This document shows, piece after piece, positions 17,244-27,583 of a DNA stretch of 64,000 bases; the first letter of the stretch is position 1; the number at the start of each line of letters is the position of its first letter. Under the pieces are notes generated by a model. It saw only the letters and a program-made list of their open reading frames with translations. It made no database searches and was not told where the DNA came from. The position numbers and the translations under genes were made by a program. Origin of the DNA: Actinobacteria bacterium UBA2279 (lineage in GTDB: Bacteria; Actinomycetota; Coriobacteriia; Anaerosomatales; Anaerosomataceae); the NCBI GenBank assembly GCA_002347365.1, contig DDWT01000033.1, positions 142,119-206,118 on the forward strand. The letters are read 5' to 3'.

Positions 17244-18218
17244 GTGGCAGGCAAAGGTCTGGCGGAGCTCAAGCCCGTCTATCTCATATGGGGAAAAGAG
17301 GAGCTGCTTCTGACGCAGGGCGTCCAGAGGTTGCGTGATCGCGTGGCCGAGGTCGCCGATCTCGATTTCAACTACGATGTGTTCGACGGTGAGAGCGCCG
17401 AGGTTGGCGCGATCATCTCCGCAGCCAACACTCTGCCGTTTGCCTCGGAACGCCGGCTCATCATCGTGAAGAACGTGGACAAGATGGCTGCGGCCTCTCA
17501 CGCCGAGCTGGCTGCCTATGCGGCGAATCCGGCGCCCACGGCATGCCTGGTTCTTGTCGCGGCAGGTGTCTCTCGGACCGGCAAGCTCTTCAAGGCTGTC
17601 GACGCACTGGGTGGGGCGGCCGAGTATCGGGCGCCGAAGCGCAACGACTATCCGTCCTGGGTCGTGTCTCACTTCTCCTCGAAGGGTAGGGAACTCTCGT
17701 CGGATGGCGCGGAAGCGCTTGTTCGCGCGGTGGGCCGTGATCTCAGACGCCTTGACGTTGAGGCCGAGAAGATCATCGCGTTCATCGGGGACAGGACGCG
17801 AGTCAGCCGTGAGGACGTTGAAGCGGTGGTGTCCGAGACCGCCCCCACGAGTGTGTTCGAGTTCCTGGATGCGATCGGCGCGCGAGAGTCAGCCAGTGCC
17901 CTCGGGCTACTGGCCGACCTCCTTGACGGCGGAGAGTCGGTCATCGGTATGCACGCCATGGCGGTTCGTCACGTGCGAACACTGCTCAGCGTACGCGCCC
18001 TTCTCGATCGTGATGCGGGTCAGCATGAGATCGCGGGCCAGATCAAGGCGGCCGACTGGCAGGTCCGCAACTACGCCCGTCAAGCACGTCGGTTTGAGGA
18101 ATCCGAACTGGTCGGCGCGCTACTTGCTGCTACAGACAGTGAGATGAGCATGAAGACGGGCGCAGAAGATCCGCGTGTAGCGCTTGAAAGATGGATAATC
18201 TACGTCTGTCGGGAGTAG
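17244..18218 (+). CDS. holA: DNA polymerase III subunit delta
   Basis: A 324-residue clamp-loader delta subunit that opens the sliding clamp. The N-terminal P-loop-like domain starts with LKPVYLIWGKEELLL. Further family features are IISAANTLPFASERRLIIV and a helical C-terminal part with ALGLLADLLDGGESVIGM. I chose GTG 17244 because GGAG lies 5 nt upstream and the homology starts there; the frame is open from 17184, inside comEC. comEC-holA-rpsT-lepA is a conserved order in many Gram-positive genomes. Confidence 0.9.
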   Translation: MAGKGLAELKPVYLIWGKEELLLTQGVQRLRDRVAEVADLDFNYDVFDGESAEVGAIISAANTLPFASERRLIIVKNVDKMAAASHAELAAYAANPAPTACLVLVAAGVSRTGKLFKAVDALGGAAEYRAPKRNDYPSWVVSHFSSKGRELSSDGAEALVRAVGRDLRRLDVEAEKIIAFIGDRTRVSREDVEAVVSETAPTSVFEFLDAIGARESASALGLLADLLDGGESVIGMHAMAVRHVRTLLSVRALLDRDAGQHEIAGQIKAADWQVRNYARQARRFEESELVGALLAATDSEMSMKTGAEDPRVALERWIIYVCRE

Positions 18219-18227
18219 TCGAGAGCC

Positions 18228-18256
18228 TTGACCAGGGCATTGGCTGCGACTACCCT
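18228..18256 (+). promoter_or_regulatory. Candidate promoter of the 7-haem cytochrome gene
   Basis: TTGACC at 18228-18233 and TACCCT at 18251-18256 with a 17-bp spacer. It lies in the gap after holA, about 50 bp before the cytochrome start. Confidence 0.5.
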
Positions 18257-18308
18257 ATTGTTGTGCACAGATTCGTTCAGGTAGTGCTCGCACGTGAGAC
18301 TGGGACAC

Positions 18309-19361
18309 ATGGGAAACACGCGCACGTTCGAACTGAAGAAGCTGGCCGTGAGCGCACTCGTGGCGTTGGCAGTCGTGGCCCTTCCGGCCACGGCTTTGGC
18401 GTTTTCTGACCCGAGTTTCGAAAGCCCCTTCACCTGCGATCAGTGTCACTCCACGAGCAGCGCGTCGTCAGCTGATTGGGAAGGCAACGGGCCTCACGGG
18501 CTGTATAGCGCAACCACCCAGAAGTGTGGGGTCTGCCACTCGGTTCATGAGGCGCCTGCCGATGGGATACTGCTGCTCGCTGAGGCAACCGTGTCCGGGA
18601 CATGTCTCTCGTGCCACGATGGGACGGGTGGAACCGCCCCGTACAACGCGATCGAAGCACGTGGCGGCGTCGTTCTTTCAGACCATTCGATAGACACGAC
18701 CTCAGTCGTACCCGGTGGGTCTCAAGAACTGTCTTCCGTACTCGGCTGCAGTGACTGTCATAGCGTTCACGGAACCGGCGTCGTTGCTCCCTTCTACAGG
18801 GATAGTGGCGTTGCGCTTGGCGCTCAGGTTCTCACTCAGTCTGACTCTTTGCTCCGCAGTGATGTGAACACCACCGCGGCAGGAGCGTTCCCCGTATATG
18901 GATCACAGTGGTGTGCCGCGTGCCATGATGACCGGCACTCGCAGTCGGGTGGCGCGATCAACCATCCGGTCAACACGAGCTACACGTTCGGCTACGGGGA
19001 GATCACCACGACTGAGGGCCTGCTGCCTGGGAATCCACCCCGAGCGTACGGGGATGGCAGCGATGGGACCTACATCGTGGGCATGGGGATGACGAACGCG
19101 GGCTACATCATGGCGCCTGCGACAGCGTCCGCCGACGGTCGTGTTGAGAACCGTCAGGATCCCATTTGCCAGCAGTGCCACGAAGACGCACGTGACGTCG
19201 ATACCACGTTCAACGCGGACTACTCTGATCCGAATCCGATAGCGGCTGGCTACAACCCTTTGTACCTGACGTTCCCTCACCAGAGCACCAACCGGCGGTT
19301 GCTCGTCGAGACGAACGACGACCTCTGTATGAACTGTCACGCCTTAGCCGCGCTGCCGTAG
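18309..19361 (+). CDS. Exported heptahaem c-type cytochrome
   Basis: A protein of about 350 residues with an N-terminal signal sequence (basic FELKK, a hydrophobic stretch, then TALAFSDP). It has seven CxxCH haem-attachment motifs in order: CDQCH, CGVCH, CLSCH, CSDCH, CAACH, CQQCH and CMNCH. Several are doubled-CXXCH-like (CxxCHSVH). Such proteins carry electrons outside the membrane. I chose ATG 18309; the in-frame GTG 18294, with AGGTAG upstream, would add five residues. It has its own promoter and is not coupled to holA. The partner is unknown, but two larger cytochromes follow within 15 kb. Confidence 0.85.
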   Translation: MGNTRTFELKKLAVSALVALAVVALPATALAFSDPSFESPFTCDQCHSTSSASSADWEGNGPHGLYSATTQKCGVCHSVHEAPADGILLLAEATVSGTCLSCHDGTGGTAPYNAIEARGGVVLSDHSIDTTSVVPGGSQELSSVLGCSDCHSVHGTGVVAPFYRDSGVALGAQVLTQSDSLLRSDVNTTAAGAFPVYGSQWCAACHDDRHSQSGGAINHPVNTSYTFGYGEITTTEGLLPGNPPRAYGDGSDGTYIVGMGMTNAGYIMAPATASADGRVENRQDPICQQCHEDARDVDTTFNADYSDPNPIAAGYNPLYLTFPHQSTNRRLLVETNDDLCMNCHALAALP

Positions 19362-19387
19362 GGTACCCATCGATCTGAGAAGACGAA

Positions 19388-19417
19388 GAGGACCGCGGGA
19401 TCGTTCCCGCGGCCCTC
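19388..19417. terminator. Bidirectional terminator between the heptahaem cytochrome and rpsT
   Basis: CCGCGGGA (19393-19400) and TCCCGCGG (19405-19412) form a perfect 8-bp stem. It is extended by GAGG/CCTC across one mismatch (19388-19417). It lies between two convergent genes; the minus-strand side runs into a T-rich stretch, fitting termination of rpsT. Confidence 0.7.
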
Positions 19418-19443
19418 TCTGCATTTGAAGCGTTAGTGCCGGC

Positions 19444-19707
19444 CTACTCCATGCCCGCTACGCGGTTCATGACTCCCGACTTGCGGTTAGAGGCCTGGTT
19501 CTTGTGAATGACGCCCTTGCTCGCGGCCTTGTCGAGAGCGCGGCTGGCAGCCAGCGCGGCCTCGGCGGCAGCGTCCTTGTCACCGGTGGTGACGGCGGCG
19601 TCGACCCGCTTGACCGCAGTCTTGAGCGCGGACTTGACGGCCTTGTTGCGCTCCGTCGCCTTCGCATTGGTCAGGATGCGCTTCTTCTGGCTCTTGATAT
19701 TTGCCAC
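19444..19707 (-). CDS. rpsT: Small ribosomal subunit protein bS20
   Basis: An 87-residue S20, which binds 16S rRNA early in 30S assembly. It starts [21 protein letters not shown], is Ala/Lys-rich throughout, and contains [15 protein letters not shown] near the end. It starts with GTG and has GGAAGGAAC upstream on the minus strand. It is the only clear minus-strand gene in the window. S20 is commonly encoded divergently from lepA, between holA and lepA; here cytochrome genes lie on both sides. Confidence 0.97.
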   Translation of the reverse strand: MANIKSQKKRILTNAKATERNKAVKSALKTAVKRVDAAVTTGDKDAAAEAALAASRALDKAASKGVIHKNQASNRKSGVMNRVAGME

Positions 19708-19770
19708 TGTGTGTCGTTCCTTCCGAAATCAGGTGGTGCCCGTCGCAGTGGGGTGCGGACGAACCTGAGT

Positions 19771-19799
19771 AGGATAGCACGGGCTATCAGCGCCCGCAA
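19771..19799 (-). promoter_or_regulatory. Promoter of rpsT
   Basis: On the minus strand, TTGCGG (19794-19799) and TATCCT (19771-19776) are separated by 17 bp and preceded by TGC before the -10 box. This is about 64 bp upstream of the rpsT GTG. Confidence 0.65.
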
Positions 19800-19835
19800 C
19801 GAAAGCGCATCGAAGAATGCGATTCGTCACATAGA

Positions 19836-19865
19836 TTGTGGCAGCGGGTGCCGATAAGGTAGGCT
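19836..19865 (+). promoter_or_regulatory. Weak candidate promoter of the giant cytochrome gene
   Basis: TTGTGG (19836-19841) and TAGGCT (19860-19865) with an 18-bp spacer, about 68 bp before the GTG start. The match is modest. The rest of the 226-bp rpsT-cytochrome gap shows no other convincing element. Confidence 0.35.
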
Positions 19866-19933
19866 AAGGCAGCAGAAGGCGACACAAGCAAGCCAGGTGG
19901 CGCGTTTTCGCGTACTCCGAGAAGGGCGGTATC

Positions 19934-22900
19934 GTGTCAACTAGGATGCGCTGGCCCATGACCATCATGATCGCGACCGTTGTCGTGATTTTCTCGGCTG
20001 GTGGCCTTGCTGCTATCACCGAGACTAATGCGCGTGATGCGGTCTCGGGTTCGGCCCCTTCATCTAGTGCTGGTTCGCTCCCTGATTCAGGTCTTGGTAG
20101 CGGGTTGCCGGCGAGCGGAGAGGTCTCGCCGGGCGAGGTTTCGGTCTCGGGAGAGCGCGCGTTGGTCGGCAGTACGAATGTCCCGGTCGCAGGGCTGCGT
20201 GGGCCCGTCGCTCCCGGTGAGGATGTCGGGGGTTTCAAGGCACGCGACGATTCAGGACTCCCTACATCCACGCCGCCGACCGAACCTGTCACAGGCGATG
20301 CGCCGGCTCCGACTGTCGTGGCTGGCGATATGGCTGACACGGTGTCTTTCGTTCCCCCTACGGGCGCACTTAGGGCGCGCATCGTCTTAGTCGATGGCAG
20401 CTCGCGTACGGTCGTGGCCAATCTTGACTCCTCGCGTACGCACGTCACACTCCCCGTGGACTCGGCGGGATATCGGACGTATCAGGTCGAGTACACCATG
20501 AAGGGCAGACGCGTCCTTCGGTCGGTGACAGCAGTCAACGACCACGTTGAGATGTCTGCCCTGGTCGGCGTCGAGGGTGAGCGATTGCGTTCGTCCAACG
20601 GCGAAGTGGATCTCACCTTGCCCGCCGGCGCATTCGAATCGTCTACTACGGTGTCGGTCGTGGAGCGAGAGGAAGATCTGCCGTCGGCCGGCATCCTGAG
20701 GCTTGCCGGGGTGTATGAGATAACGCCCTCGGGTCCATTGGGCGCATCCGCACGCCTGCGCGTCCGCTATGACATGGATGTGGAGCACTTCCAGGTCGCG
20801 GCCCGTCTGCTGGCTGCTGCGGGCATCATGACATTGGACGAAGTGAGCGGGGAGTGGGTGACAGGATCGCCGGACACCACCCGGTCCGCCGATGGCTACA
20901 TCGAGGGCTCGCTCGATCACTTCAGCTATTGGACTGGCGCGACCATCCAGCCTCATGGCACCAACCCGACCAAGACCGACTACTGCACGGGGGTCTGTCA
21001 CGATCTGTCGAGTGGTCCCGGCTCCGGCGTGAGGCTGGAGGCCCGTGACTCGGCGGTCTGCTACAACTGCCATGGCAATACGACGCATACCGATGGCCCT
21101 GCGGGAGCCACCGGCGATAACGTAGAGGGGTCTTTCTATCAGTGTGACGGGCAGACCACGCCTGCCTCGGCCAGTACCCATCCGGTCGCCGAGGGCGATC
21201 TGTACTGTACGACCTGCCACAATCCCCATGGCGACCCTGCGAAGACCCTGGGCCTCTTGCGCTCCTACGACGCCATCACCGGCAAAGCCGTCACTTCAGG
21301 GGAGGCGTACTGTTGGAGCTGTCACGGGGCAGTCAAGAACCGTAAGATCGACCAGCTCGTGCCCGGCTACTACACGCGTTCCGACGGCGACAAGAAGACA
21401 TATCTGATGGGCACAGCCCACGCTGCAGTGGAGAGTACCGGCAGCTCGGGCTCGGTCTGTGCAACCTGCCATGCACCACACGGTTCTGCCAACGGTTCGC
21501 TCATCAAAGCAGGTGAGATCAACGGTCAGTCGGTGACAGGCAATGACGCCTCACTGTGTCTTGCCTGCCATGACGCACCGGTCGGCGCGTATGCCGGTGA
21601 GACCATGTACCAGGGCACGCTGCACGGCACAGTCTCAAGTTCGACCGCCGCCGCGACGGTACTCGCAAGCTCCGGCGCGAGCGCTGGGGGCTGCCAGAAC
21701 TGTCACGATCCACATGGCACGGCGAACGCCGATTACCTGGTCAAGCCCTCGAGTGAGCTTTGCGCCGGTTGTCACGATGCTGCGGGGCTGACATACCCTG
21801 CCGACTACAGCTACCGCGGCCCGACGGCGTTTGACGGCTCCGGTCACAGCAGCATCACGCGAAGCCTCACTCGTGTCAGTCTCGACCCCACCGGCGACGG
21901 TTTTGCGGCCTGGGAGTCGGCCGTTGAGCCCACGCCGTCTTCGCCCGGACAGGCGATCGGTGAGGCCGGACTTGCGGCGCTGCGATCGCTCGATAGCACC
22001 CGACAGACGACAGGGTTGCAGACGACGACGGGTGCCTACGACTACCAGATGTACCGATTCAAGTTGCCGGTGACAGTCGGGAATGTCCTGACCGCGACCC
22101 TGTCATGGGCCGGATACGGTGAGGAGACCGCAGGCTATCCTGTGGTCGTGTCTCTGTGGCGACCCGGGTCCGGAACATGGGAACCGGTCGCGAATCGTGT
22201 CATGGGCACACAACAAGCCGTCGAGGCAGCGATTCGGACCGCCGACCACGTTGACGCGCAGGGCTACGTACATGTCATGGCCAAGGCGCGCTATGTCAAC
22301 GACGGACAGATAGTGTCCGGCCCTACGTTCACGACTCTTACTAACACGAGTGTGCGTGTCGACTGGGTGACGGCCGGGAACACGACCTCGTGGGTGGACC
22401 ACGGTCTTACCACCGCCTACGGCACGAGCACCGGTTCCGACACACGGTCTACCGCGCATTCGGTGACGATCGCCGGCCTGGGCGTAGGTACGTGGCACTT
22501 CCGCGTGCGCTCGGCCTCCACCAATCCCGGCGAGAGCTACAGCTCGGCGGACTTTGCATACGCGATTCCTAAGCCTACGGTGACTACTGCCGTACCCGGC
22601 TCCCAGACCTGGCTGGGGACCCCCCTCACCACGACCGTGAATTGGAACGCGATGGCCGGTGCCGCGACGCCGTACTCCTACCGGGTCCAGCTCTATCACG
22701 GCTACAAGGGAGGAACGCTTCTCAGTACGTCCAGCTGGCTAGCGGATCTCTCCTATACCTACACTGACCTGAACGCTCCAGGCTATTACTCATGGCGTGT
22801 GGAGGCACGAGACAAGGACGGAGTCTCTCACGGTTGGTCGGACTACGGCCTGTTCTACTTCGGGGACGGAACGGCGACCGGCTCCTGCCCGTTCCTCTTC

Positions 22901-25900
22901 ACTGGGACCGGTGAGGAGTATGTCTTCGAGGCGGACCTCTTCACGGCTTCCAGGATAGGCGGCCAGAGCGCGACGGGGTTCATGCAGCCCAACCCGAATG
23001 ATGCCTACATCCTCAAGAACCTGCCTGCCGAGGTAGACGGCAGGGTCGGTTTCAAGCTTGTCGAGGAGCGCTACGAGGTCGATTACCTGGACTCACTGCG
23101 GTTGTACGCCATCGACGCGCCGGCCGGCACGCGGCTGTGGGCGCAGAAGGCTGTGGCCGGTAAGCGCTTCTTCCCCGCGATAGAGGACGCCGTGCATACC
23201 ACCCGCATGCTGCGGTCGCCCGTCTCGGCGGTGAGGACGGACACCGGCGCCGACATCTTGGTATCGATCGCAGAAGACGACGGCACCATAGTCGAGCTGA
23301 ACGAGGACTCCGAGACCGACTTCACCTACAAGACGCTGGAGATCGACTTGGGGCCTGATGTCGCGTCCGCCCCGCAGGTGAAGATCGTCATGAACGCGGT
23401 GTCGGAGTTCCCGGTCACCCCGGAGGGCATCGAGCGCCGCTTCACCTTCGGGCTGCCAACGTCGCTGCAGGTGCAGGATCTCGACGGCACCTGGCGGGTG
23501 GTTCCAACGACGGTGGGCGCCGTGCCCGCCGCGCCCGAGTTCGTGCGGCCATACGTCTTCGATCTCACCAACGCCACGCAAGGGACCACCGGCAAGGTGC
23601 GCTTCACCTTCCTGTTCCGCACGCTGATCGATTGGGTGGCGGTCGATACGACCGCGGACGAGCCCGTGACCATCACTCCACTCCCGCTTGAGCGCGCTTC
23701 TTTGAGCTATCACGGCGTGGATGAGGAGATCAAGACGCCCGGCGCGCCGACGATCGAGTACGGCCTCAATGTGACGGACGGTGCGTACTTCCCCGGGGCG
23801 TACACCCGCTACGGCAATGTGGGGGAGCTCCTGGTCGACGATGACGACCGGTTCGTCGTGATGGGCCAGGGCGATGAGATCTCCCTGGAGTACGGCGTCG
23901 CTCAAGTTCCTGCAGTGGGTCAGGAGCGCTCGTACCTCTTCACCGCGATGGGCTACTACAAAGACATGAAGACCGCAGTGCCCAAGACGGTGGAGCCCCT
24001 GCCGTTCGCGGCAATGAGCAACTACCCGTACCCCGAGACGGAGAGCTACCCCACGGATGCTTTCCACACCGACTACCTGCAGACCTACAACACGCGTGTC
24101 GTGGGAGAGGACGGCGTGGGCCAGGCATCTTCCGTAAGCGTGTTCCGCTCCATGCTGCGGGAGCTTGTCTCGGTAGCGACGGACATCGGCGCGGAAGTGC
24201 TGGTTTCGGCCGACGGCAGTGACGGGCTGTTCCCGGTAAACCATCGCTCACTCAACACCGACCAGGTGTCTTTGAAGCTGACCGTGGACGGGTCGTCAGC
24301 GGACACGGGCGCGTGTCTCGCCTGTCATGCGGTACATGGAGCGACTGAGGACGGCGAGGAGCTCACAGGAGGTCGTTCGGCGTCGGACGGACGCACGTGC
24401 ACCGCCGACGGCACCGGAGGGTGCCACGACAATGCGGCCAACTCCGCCTCGGGCATCGATATCCGCGGGCGGTTCACCGCCAATGCCGACCCGCGTGCGC
24501 ATCACGACGTCTTGCGCGCCGACCAGCTGAACACGGGGGCGCGCACCGCCTGTGGTGACTGCCATAACCCGCATGCGAACAACGCGGTGGACAAGTACGC
24601 CGACCCCGACGACATATCGGTGTCGCCCGGGTCGGCGCTTGCGTCGATGCTCTCGGCGAGCGGCGAGGTCTACGTGTTGGTCGGCGCCGCGCACGACGCC
24701 ACGAACCCGGTGATCTCCAATATCGCGCGTTCTGCTCCCGGGGCGAGCTATGCTTCGCCCACGATCACGTGGACGACCAACGAGGGTGCCACATCCTGGA
24801 TCGACTGGGGTGTCACGACCGCCTACGAGTTGGGCAACCAGAGCAGTGGTACTCCCTTTGGCAACAACGTGCGCGTGACATCGCATGCCGTTCAGATGAC
24901 AGGACTCACCCCTGGAACCACATATCACTACCGGATTCGCACGGCAGACGCGCTGGGCAACACGTCGTATTCGGCGGACTTCACCTACAAGCCGGTCGCG
25001 CCGCCCACGGCGCCGGTGATGTCAGACCTCACGACCGTGACCGGTACCACAGGGTGGGGTCCGGTAGCCGCTCCACTCGACGCGTCCACGGTGGCGAGCA
25101 GTGACGGCCACGGTGTCGAGTATCAGTTCTACTACTCGGGCTACTACTCACCGTGGCTGGCAACGCCGGCCCATACGACTCCTGCCATCTACTACGATGG
25201 TCTGGGGTCGGCACGGGTGCGTGCTCGCGATGCGGTGGACACCTGGGCGGTCTCGGACTGGTCGGCCTACGACATCTTCTCCATCACAAACGCCGCCGAC
25301 ACGGGCTCCTGTCCGTTCTTGTTCTCATGGGATGGTGCGAACTTCGCCTGGGAGGGCGACCTCTACACGACCGGCAAGCTTGCCAGTCCGCGTGCGAACG
25401 GCACCTATCAGAAGCCGAACCCACATGACTACTACGTGTTGGACAACGGTCCGGCTCTCAAAGACGGTCAGCTCGAGCTGAGACTCGTCGAGGAGCGCTT
25501 TGAGACCGACTACCTCGACACCTTCAAGCTGTTCGCCATCGACCTTCCGGCGGATCAGTCCATCGCTGCCGAGAAGATCCCGCAGGGGGGCGTTTACGAG
25601 GACCTGGCCGAGATCGTCCACACTGTATCGGCCATACCGGCATCGATGCCGGCGACCGTCTACCCGGGTGGCGAGGACGTCTCCACGCAGATCGCAGCAT
25701 CCGACGGGGAGCTTGCGCTTCTCGGTGATGATGTGGAGCAGCCTTCGTACCACTCGCTGGAGCTCGATCTTGGCGACCTGGCAGGTGCCGAGACGGTGCG
25801 CCTGATCGTGGAAGGCATGTCCAGGTTCCCGGACACCGAGGAGGGCAAGGCGCTCTCCACTGCCGGCGTTCGTCAGAAAGTCGAGATCATCGGTGGCGAT

Positions 25901-27583
25901 GGTCAGTGGACCGCGCTGCACGGCACGTGGCCCAAGCCTGCGGAGTTCGCGCGCCCGTATCTGCTCGACCTCACCGGCGTGTTCCCCACCGACGACCATC
26001 GCGTGCGGCTCACGTTCCTGCTCAAGACCTACATCGACTCGGTGTTGCTGGAGACCGGTCCCGCCTCGGCGTACACCGCGACGGAGGTCCCGTTGGCGTC
26101 GGCCGACCTGCACGGACACGGCATGGACGCCAAGTCCTCGGACGGCGACGTTTACCAGTACGTGTACGGTGAACCCAACGACTCGCGGGGCTACTTCCCG
26201 GGGAATTACACGAAGTACGGCGAGGTGTCGCCGCTGCTTGCCGAGACCGACGACATGTTCGTGATCTTCGGCGGTGGTGATGAGGTGACCTTCAGGTTCG
26301 ATGCGTTGCCCGAGCCTGCCGAGGGGATGACGCGGCACTACGTGGTCTACGCGTGTGGGTACTACAAGGACGGCAACACCGACGTGCCCAAGACCGTCGA
26401 CCCGCTGCCGTTCAGTGCGATGAGCAACTACCCGTACGGCGCCGATGAGCACTATCCGGATGATGCCGCGCACCAGGAGTATCAGGTGCAGTGGAACACG
26501 CGTTTCGAGGAGACCGTCTACGACCGCTCCGCCGCTACGGTGGCTGCAGTAGCGAGCGCTCCCGACGATGTGGTCTGGCGCGAACTCCACACGCCTGTCG
26601 CGCTTGCCGAGGTCGAGACGGAGTTCTCGGTCGATACTGACTACCTGCGTCTGGCGTACATGCGTGGAGACGACACCACCTCGACGGCCTCTCCGGCCGC
26701 CGGCTGGGAGTCAGAGTCTGCTGCGGGCTCCAAGCCCACGCCAGCCGTGCCCGGCACTGCCGTCTCGGGCGGTACGCTGGGTAATCTCTCGGCAGATGAC
26801 GGGGTCTACTGGCGCACCAACCTGGCGTCGGCGGACGGTCGTTGGAACTGGCAGTTGGTCCGCTTCGATCTGGGTGAGTCCGCGCTTGCTGACCTCAAAG
26901 ACCTTGGTGTCATATGGAACGGGCACGGCGAGCCGACCACGGGCTATCCCACCGCGGTCTACATATGGAACCCGCAGACCAGCGCTTGGGTGCTAGTCAA
27001 GCAGGCACAGATGCCGAGCGACAACACGGTCTCGCACGCCGGCAGGTCGGTCTCGGATGACTTCTGTATGAGCTGTCATGATGGCACCCCTCCCGACGGT
27101 GTGGTCTTCCCCGCGAGCGTGAGAAACATCGGACCGGGTTGGACGAACACGAGCACGGGCGACATTCACGGTGACCGTGCCGGAAGTGGATACGGCACCG
27201 CCGCACTCAAGGCGCCGTACTCGAGGGGCCAGGACGCCATCTCGTGCGCGGTGTGTCACGACACGCACGGCGACGCGAGCCTCTATCACGTGCCGGAGGT
27301 CGTGAACGGGCGTCCTATCGCACCCGTGGCCAACAGCGCCGGTATGGCCGACTTGTGTCGGTCCTGCCATGAGGGCAGCGCCTACGAGTGGCACGACAAC
27401 GCGTCAGGGGGCTGCTGGTGTCACTACGTGGACAAGTACGAGCCTGGCGGGCATGACGATGCGTTCGACCTCAACGACAGCATCGACTGTCTGTCGTGTC
27501 ATGGTCACAGTAAGAATTGGACCCACCCGGGAGTCGACTGTGAGGATTGCCACAGTGACATCGGTACCGGCAGGGCCTTCTAG
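19934..27583 (+). CDS. Giant modular multihaem c-type cytochrome (2549 residues, 14 CxxCH)
   Basis: An exported giant protein. An N-terminal signal/anchor (about 9-30) is followed by a Ser/Pro/Gly-rich linker and a beta module (about 130-340) with a ZU5-like SSNGEVDLTLPAGAFES. A first haem cluster holds seven CxxCH (376-614), preceded by CTGVCH at 351. Two fibronectin-III-like domains each precede one copy of a roughly 400-residue repeat (about 983-1390 and 1791-2195) starting GSCPFLF and ending near FxAMSNYPY. Two CxxCH lie between the copies (1461, 1540) and five at the C-terminus (2378-2540). CX7CH and CWCH sites also occur. GTG 19934 follows AGGG. It is a candidate electron conduit or surface cytochrome. 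Confidence 0.85.
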   Translation: MSTRMRWPMTIMIATVVVIFSAGGLAAITETNARDAVSGSAPSSSAGSLPDSGLGSGLPASGEVSPGEVSVSGERALVGSTNVPVAGLRGPVAPGEDVGGFKARDDSGLPTSTPPTEPVTGDAPAPTVVAGDMADTVSFVPPTGALRARIVLVDGSSRTVVANLDSSRTHVTLPVDSAGYRTYQVEYTMKGRRVLRSVTAVNDHVEMSALVGVEGERLRSSNGEVDLTLPAGAFESSTTVSVVEREEDLPSAGILRLAGVYEITPSGPLGASARLRVRYDMDVEHFQVAARLLAAAGIMTLDEVSGEWVTGSPDTTRSADGYIEGSLDHFSYWTGATIQPHGTNPTKTDYCTGVCHDLSSGPGSGVRLEARDSAVCYNCHGNTTHTDGPAGATGDNVEGSFYQCDGQTTPASASTHPVAEGDLYCTTCHNPHGDPAKTLGLLRSYDAITGKAVTSGEAYCWSCHGAVKNRKIDQLVPGYYTRSDGDKKTYLMGTAHAAVESTGSSGSVCATCHAPHGSANGSLIKAGEINGQSVTGNDASLCLACHDAPVGAYAGETMYQGTLHGTVSSSTAAATVLASSGASAGGCQNCHDPHGTANADYLVKPSSELCAGCHDAAGLTYPADYSYRGPTAFDGSGHSSITRSLTRVSLDPTGDGFAAWESAVEPTPSSPGQAIGEAGLAALRSLDSTRQTTGLQTTTGAYDYQMYRFKLPVTVGNVLTATLSWAGYGEETAGYPVVVSLWRPGSGTWEPVANRVMGTQQAVEAAIRTADHVDAQGYVHVMAKARYVNDGQIVSGPTFTTLTNTSVRVDWVTAGNTTSWVDHGLTTAYGTSTGSDTRSTAHSVTIAGLGVGTWHFRVRSASTNPGESYSSADFAYAIPKPTVTTAVPGSQTWLGTPLTTTVNWNAMAGAATPYSYRVQLYHGYKGGTLLSTSSWLADLSYTYTDLNAPGYYSWRVEARDKDGVSHGWSDYGLFYFGDGTATGSCPFLFTGTGEEYVFEADLFTASRIGGQSATGFMQPNPNDAYILKNLPAEVDGRVGFKLVEERYEVDYLDSLRLYAIDAPAGTRLWAQKAVAGKRFFPAIEDAVHTTRMLRSPVSAVRTDTGADILVSIAEDDGTIVELNEDSETDFTYKTLEIDLGPDVASAPQVKIVMNAVSEFPVTPEGIERRFTFGLPTSLQVQDLDGTWRVVPTTVGAVPAAPEFVRPYVFDLTNATQGTTGKVRFTFLFRTLIDWVAVDTTADEPVTITPLPLERASLSYHGVDEEIKTPGAPTIEYGLNVTDGAYFPGAYTRYGNVGELLVDDDDRFVVMGQGDEISLEYGVAQVPAVGQERSYLFTAMGYYKDMKTAVPKTVEPLPFAAMSNYPYPETESYPTDAFHTDYLQTYNTRVVGEDGVGQASSVSVFRSMLRELVSVATDIGAEVLVSADGSDGLFPVNHRSLNTDQVSLKLTVDGSSADTGACLACHAVHGATEDGEELTGGRSASDGRTCTADGTGGCHDNAANSASGIDIRGRFTANADPRAHHDVLRADQLNTGARTACGDCHNPHANNAVDKYADPDDISVSPGSALASMLSASGEVYVLVGAAHDATNPVISNIARSAPGASYASPTITWTTNEGATSWIDWGVTTAYELGNQSSGTPFGNNVRVTSHAVQMTGLTPGTTYHYRIRTADALGNTSYSADFTYKPVAPPTAPVMSDLTTVTGTTGWGPVAAPLDASTVASSDGHGVEYQFYYSGYYSPWLATPAHTTPAIYYDGLGSARVRARDAVDTWAVSDWSAYDIFSITNAADTGSCPFLFSWDGANFAWEGDLYTTGKLASPRANGTYQKPNPHDYYVLDNGPALKDGQLELRLVEERFETDYLDTFKLFAIDLPADQSIAAEKIPQGGVYEDLAEIVHTVSAIPASMPATVYPGGEDVSTQIAASDGELALLGDDVEQPSYHSLELDLGDLAGAETVRLIVEGMSRFPDTEEGKALSTAGVRQKVEIIGGDGQWTALHGTWPKPAEFARPYLLDLTGVFPTDDHRVRLTFLLKTYIDSVLLETGPASAYTATEVPLASADLHGHGMDAKSSDGDVYQYVYGEPNDSRGYFPGNYTKYGEVSPLLAETDDMFVIFGGGDEVTFRFDALPEPAEGMTRHYVVYACGYYKDGNTDVPKTVDPLPFSAMSNYPYGADEHYPDDAAHQEYQVQWNTRFEETVYDRSAATVAAVASAPDDVVWRELHTPVALAEVETEFSVDTDYLRLAYMRGDDTTSTASPAAGWESESAAGSKPTPAVPGTAVSGGTLGNLSADDGVYWRTNLASADGRWNWQLVRFDLGESALADLKDLGVIWNGHGEPTTGYPTAVYIWNPQTSAWVLVKQAQMPSDNTVSHAGRSVSDDFCMSCHDGTPPDGVVFPASVRNIGPGWTNTSTGDIHGDRAGSGYGTAALKAPYSRGQDAISCAVCHDTHGDASLYHVPEVVNGRPIAPVANSAGMADLCRSCHEGSAYEWHDNASGGCWCHYVDKYEPGGHDDAFDLNDSIDCLSCHGHSKNWTHPGVDCEDCHSDIGTGRAF

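Noticed and set aside
19708..19933. Cyclic-di-GMP riboswitch upstream of the giant cytochrome
   Set aside because: Such elements often precede cytochromes, but neither class I nor class II consensus segments could be found here or before the other two cytochrome genes.
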